DNA of 6,802 nucleotides from Azonexus sp. (GTDB lineage Bacteria > Pseudomonadota > Gammaproteobacteria > Burkholderiales > Rhodocyclaceae). The position numbers were made by a program, and so were the translations under genes. The stretch is from assembly GCA_030697085.1 (NCBI GenBank), contig JAUYQT010000650.1:1-6802 (forward strand), in the 5' to 3' direction. This document shows, piece after piece, positions 5,380 through 6,802 of this stretch. Below the pieces are notes generated by a model. That model had not been told where the DNA came from. It made no database searches and saw only the letters and a list, made by a program, of their open reading frames with translations. The first letter of the stretch is position 1; every line of letters begins with the position of its first letter.

Positions 5380-6246
5380 ATGATTTCTAGTATGACTGGT
5401 TATGCGGTGAAAACGCGTGATGTTGAGCGCGGCTCACTTCAACTTGAACTTAAAAGCGTTAACTCCCGCTACCTCGATTTCCATTTTCGCATCACCGAAG
5501 AGTTGCGCTCGCTGGAAATGCCGCTCCGTGAGCTACTCACGGCACGCCTGACGCGCGGCAAGGTGGAATGCCGCCTTTCGTTTAACGCCACGACGGCGCG
5601 CGGCGAGCAACTGCAACTTAATGCCGACTTGCTCGGTTCGCTAAAAAGTCTGAGTGACCGTGTGCGTAGTGAAATGCCGGAAGCCAACGCGCTCTCAGTC
5701 AATGACGTGCTGCGTTGGCCGGGTATGTTCGGTGATCAGAGCATCGATTTTGCTGCGCTGACGCCGGTTATTCTGGCCCTGGCCCGTGAGGCGATTGATG
5801 ATTTCACCGCGACGCGTGGTCGCGAAGGTGAAAAACTGGCCGCGATGATGGTTGACCGCGTCAATGCCATGCGTGAGATCGTTCGCCAGGTGGCGCCGCG
5901 CATCCCCGAAGCGCAGCAACTCTTCACCGAAAAGCTGCGGTTGCGTTTGCAGGAAGCGTTGGGCAATGCCAGCGATGACCGTATTCTGCAAGAAGTTGCC
6001 GTCTTCGCGACGCGAATTGATGTGGCGGAAGAAATCAACCGCCTGAGCACCCATCTCGATGAAGTTGAACGCGTCTTGAAGCAGGGCGGCGCGAGTGGCA
6101 AACGGCTTGATTTCCTGATGCAGGAATTAAACCGCGAGGCCAATACACTCGGCTCAAAGTCAGCAATTACCGAAGTTTCGCAGGCGGCAATGGATCTGAA
6201 ATTGCTGATCGAGCAAATCCGTGAGCAGGTTCAAAATCTGGAATGA
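5380..6246 (+). CDS. yicC: YicC/YloC family endoribonuclease
   Basis: A 288-aa protein of the YicC family, matching the usual length of about 290. It starts with the typical MTGYA segment (5-9; the annotated start adds MISS) and ends with the family signature GKRLDFLMQELNREANTLGS (240-259). The two known regions are visible: a YicC-like N-terminal domain (about 1-155) and the DUF1732 C-terminal domain (about 200-288, with DDRILQEVAVFATRIDVAEE at 199-218). Family members have been shown to be endoribonucleases, and the E. coli protein affects decay of the small RNA RyhB; the role here is inferred. The start at 5380 has GGAG at 5366-5369, 10 nt upstream; the in-frame ATG at 5392 is a weaker choice. 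No signal peptide or membrane segment is seen. It diverges from the kinase operon and precedes gmk by 99 nt. Confidence 0.95.
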   Translation: MISSMTGYAVKTRDVERGSLQLELKSVNSRYLDFHFRITEELRSLEMPLRELLTARLTRGKVECRLSFNATTARGEQLQLNADLLGSLKSLSDRVRSEMPEANALSVNDVLRWPGMFGDQSIDFAALTPVILALAREAIDDFTATRGREGEKLAAMMVDRVNAMREIVRQVAPRIPEAQQLFTEKLRLRLQEALGNASDDRILQEVAVFATRIDVAEEINRLSTHLDEVERVLKQGGASGKRLDFLMQELNREANTLGSKSAITEVSQAAMDLKLLIEQIREQVQNLE

Positions 6247-6280
6247 TGGTCCGGCCTGCTCAAGGGAGGGTTGCTGCGCC

Positions 6281-6309
6281 AAAAGTGTCGCTTTTCACCC
6301 GGGTTTTTT
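6281..6309 (+). other. Small inverted repeat followed by a T-run between yicC and gmk
   Basis: AAAAG (6281-6285) and CTTTT (6291-6295) can form a 5-bp A/T-rich stem with a 5-nt loop. It is followed by CACCCGGG and then six T (6304-6309). The T-run suggests a weak terminator or attenuator, but the stem is short, AT-rich and 8 nt away from the T-run, so it does not meet the usual pattern. Transcription into gmk probably continues. Confidence 0.2.
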
Positions 6310-6345
6310 ATTGTTTTGTCGTTTCGCTTATGGTTAGAACCTGCC

Positions 6346-6802
6346 ATGTCTGGAAGTCTTTATGTCGTCGCCGCACCTTCCGGTGCCGGCAAAACCACAC
6401 TGGTTCGCCTGCTGCTTGAAAAAGAGCCGGGCGTTCATTTGTCCATTTCCTTCACCACTCGCGATCCGCGGCCGGGAGAGCAGCATGGGCGGGAATATCA
6501 GTTTGTTGATACCACTGAATTCCGCGCCATGATCGAGCGTCAGGAGTTTCTCGAGTGGGCGGAGGTGCATGGCAATTTTTACGGCACCTCGAAAAAGTGG
6601 ATCGCCGACCAGTTGACCGCCGGTGCCGATGTCCTGCTCGAAATTGACTGGCAGGGCGCGCAGCAGGTGCGTTCGATCTTCCCGGCGGCGATCGGTATTT
6701 TTTTCCTGCCGCCGTCGATGGAGGAATTGACCCGCCGTTTGACCGGGCGGGGGACTGACAGTGCCGACGTTATTGCTCGCCGATTGGCCGCCGCGCAGGC
6801 CG
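6346..6802 (+). CDS. gmk: Guanylate kinase (3' end outside window)
   Basis: Catalyses ATP-dependent phosphorylation of GMP to GDP, an essential step in guanine nucleotide synthesis, in the cytosol. The first 152 codons are present; the family is about 205 aa. Visible are the P-loop [10 protein letters not shown] (10-19), the GMP-binding segment [19 protein letters not shown] (33-51, with R39 and R42), [13 protein letters not shown] (70-82, with Y79), the EIDWQGA strand (99-105), and the lid region [10 protein letters not shown] (130-139). The ATG at 6346 gives the normal family N-terminus ([16 protein letters not shown]); its ribosome site is weak. It follows yicC on the same strand, a conserved pairing in proteobacteria; rpoZ and spoT often come next, outside this window. 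Confidence 0.98.
   Translation, partial: MSGSLYVVAAPSGAGKTTLVRLLLEKEPGVHLSISFTTRDPRPGEQHGREYQFVDTTEFRAMIERQEFLEWAEVHGNFYGTSKKWIADQLTAGADVLLEIDWQGAQQVRSIFPAAIGIFFLPPSMEELTRRLTGRGTDSADVIARRLAAAQA

Noticed and set aside
6271..6345. In-frame upstream extension of gmk from TTG 6271, next to a strong Shine-Dalgarno-like AAGGGAGGG at 6262-6270
   Set aside because: The frame is open for 25 codons, but the purine-rich stretch abuts the TTG with no spacer, and the extension is Cys/Phe-rich and unlike any guanylate kinase N-terminus. The ATG at 6346 gives the normal family start.

Overview
The window looks like chromosomal DNA from a betaproteobacterium, probably in or near the Rhodocyclales (Dechloromonas/Azonexus-like). 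This rests on the GC-rich coding style, the protein sequences, and the gene order gmk / yicC / Ser-Thr kinase / PP2C phosphatase / rph / rdgB, which I recall as common in that group. The placement is inference; no search was possible.

There are two divergent transcription units. They diverge from a 76-bp gap at 5304-5379. To the right (+ strand) lie yicC (endoribonuclease family, 5380-6246) and the first two thirds of gmk (guanylate kinase, 6346 to the window end). To the left (- strand) runs a tightly packed set: a eukaryotic-type Ser/Thr kinase (5303 to 4357, with a frame break), a PP2C-type phosphatase (4360-3443), rph (RNase PH, 3433-2717), an MntA-type nucleotidyltransferase antitoxin (2704-2414), a HepT-type HEPN toxin (2421-2050) and rdgB (2053-1466). 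Spacings are -4, +9, +12, -8 and -4 nt, so this is almost certainly one operon with translational coupling. After a 102-nt gap, the first 454 codons of a large MmeI/YeeA-like adenine DNA methyltransferase (1363 to the left edge) follow on the same strand.

The housekeeping theme is RNA and nucleotide quality control: RNase PH trims tRNA 3' ends, RdgB removes dITP/XTP, YicC is a ribonuclease and Gmk makes GDP. A reversible phosphorylation pair (kinase plus phosphatase) is built into the same operon. Two accessory elements lie next to this core: the mntA-hepT toxin-antitoxin pair, inserted between rph and rdgB with overlapping reading frames, and the methyltransferase after rdgB.

The most notable signal is the kinase frame break. 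The zero frame ends early at 4554, while the rest of the kinase domain continues in the -1 frame and ends in an ATGA overlap with the phosphatase start. The switch falls exactly on A AAA AAG, in the codon phase of the classic dnaX -1 slippery site. It could be programmed frameshifting, a real one-base deletion, or a homopolymer sequencing error; the sequence alone cannot decide. No rRNA, tRNA, CRISPR array or insertion sequence was seen.
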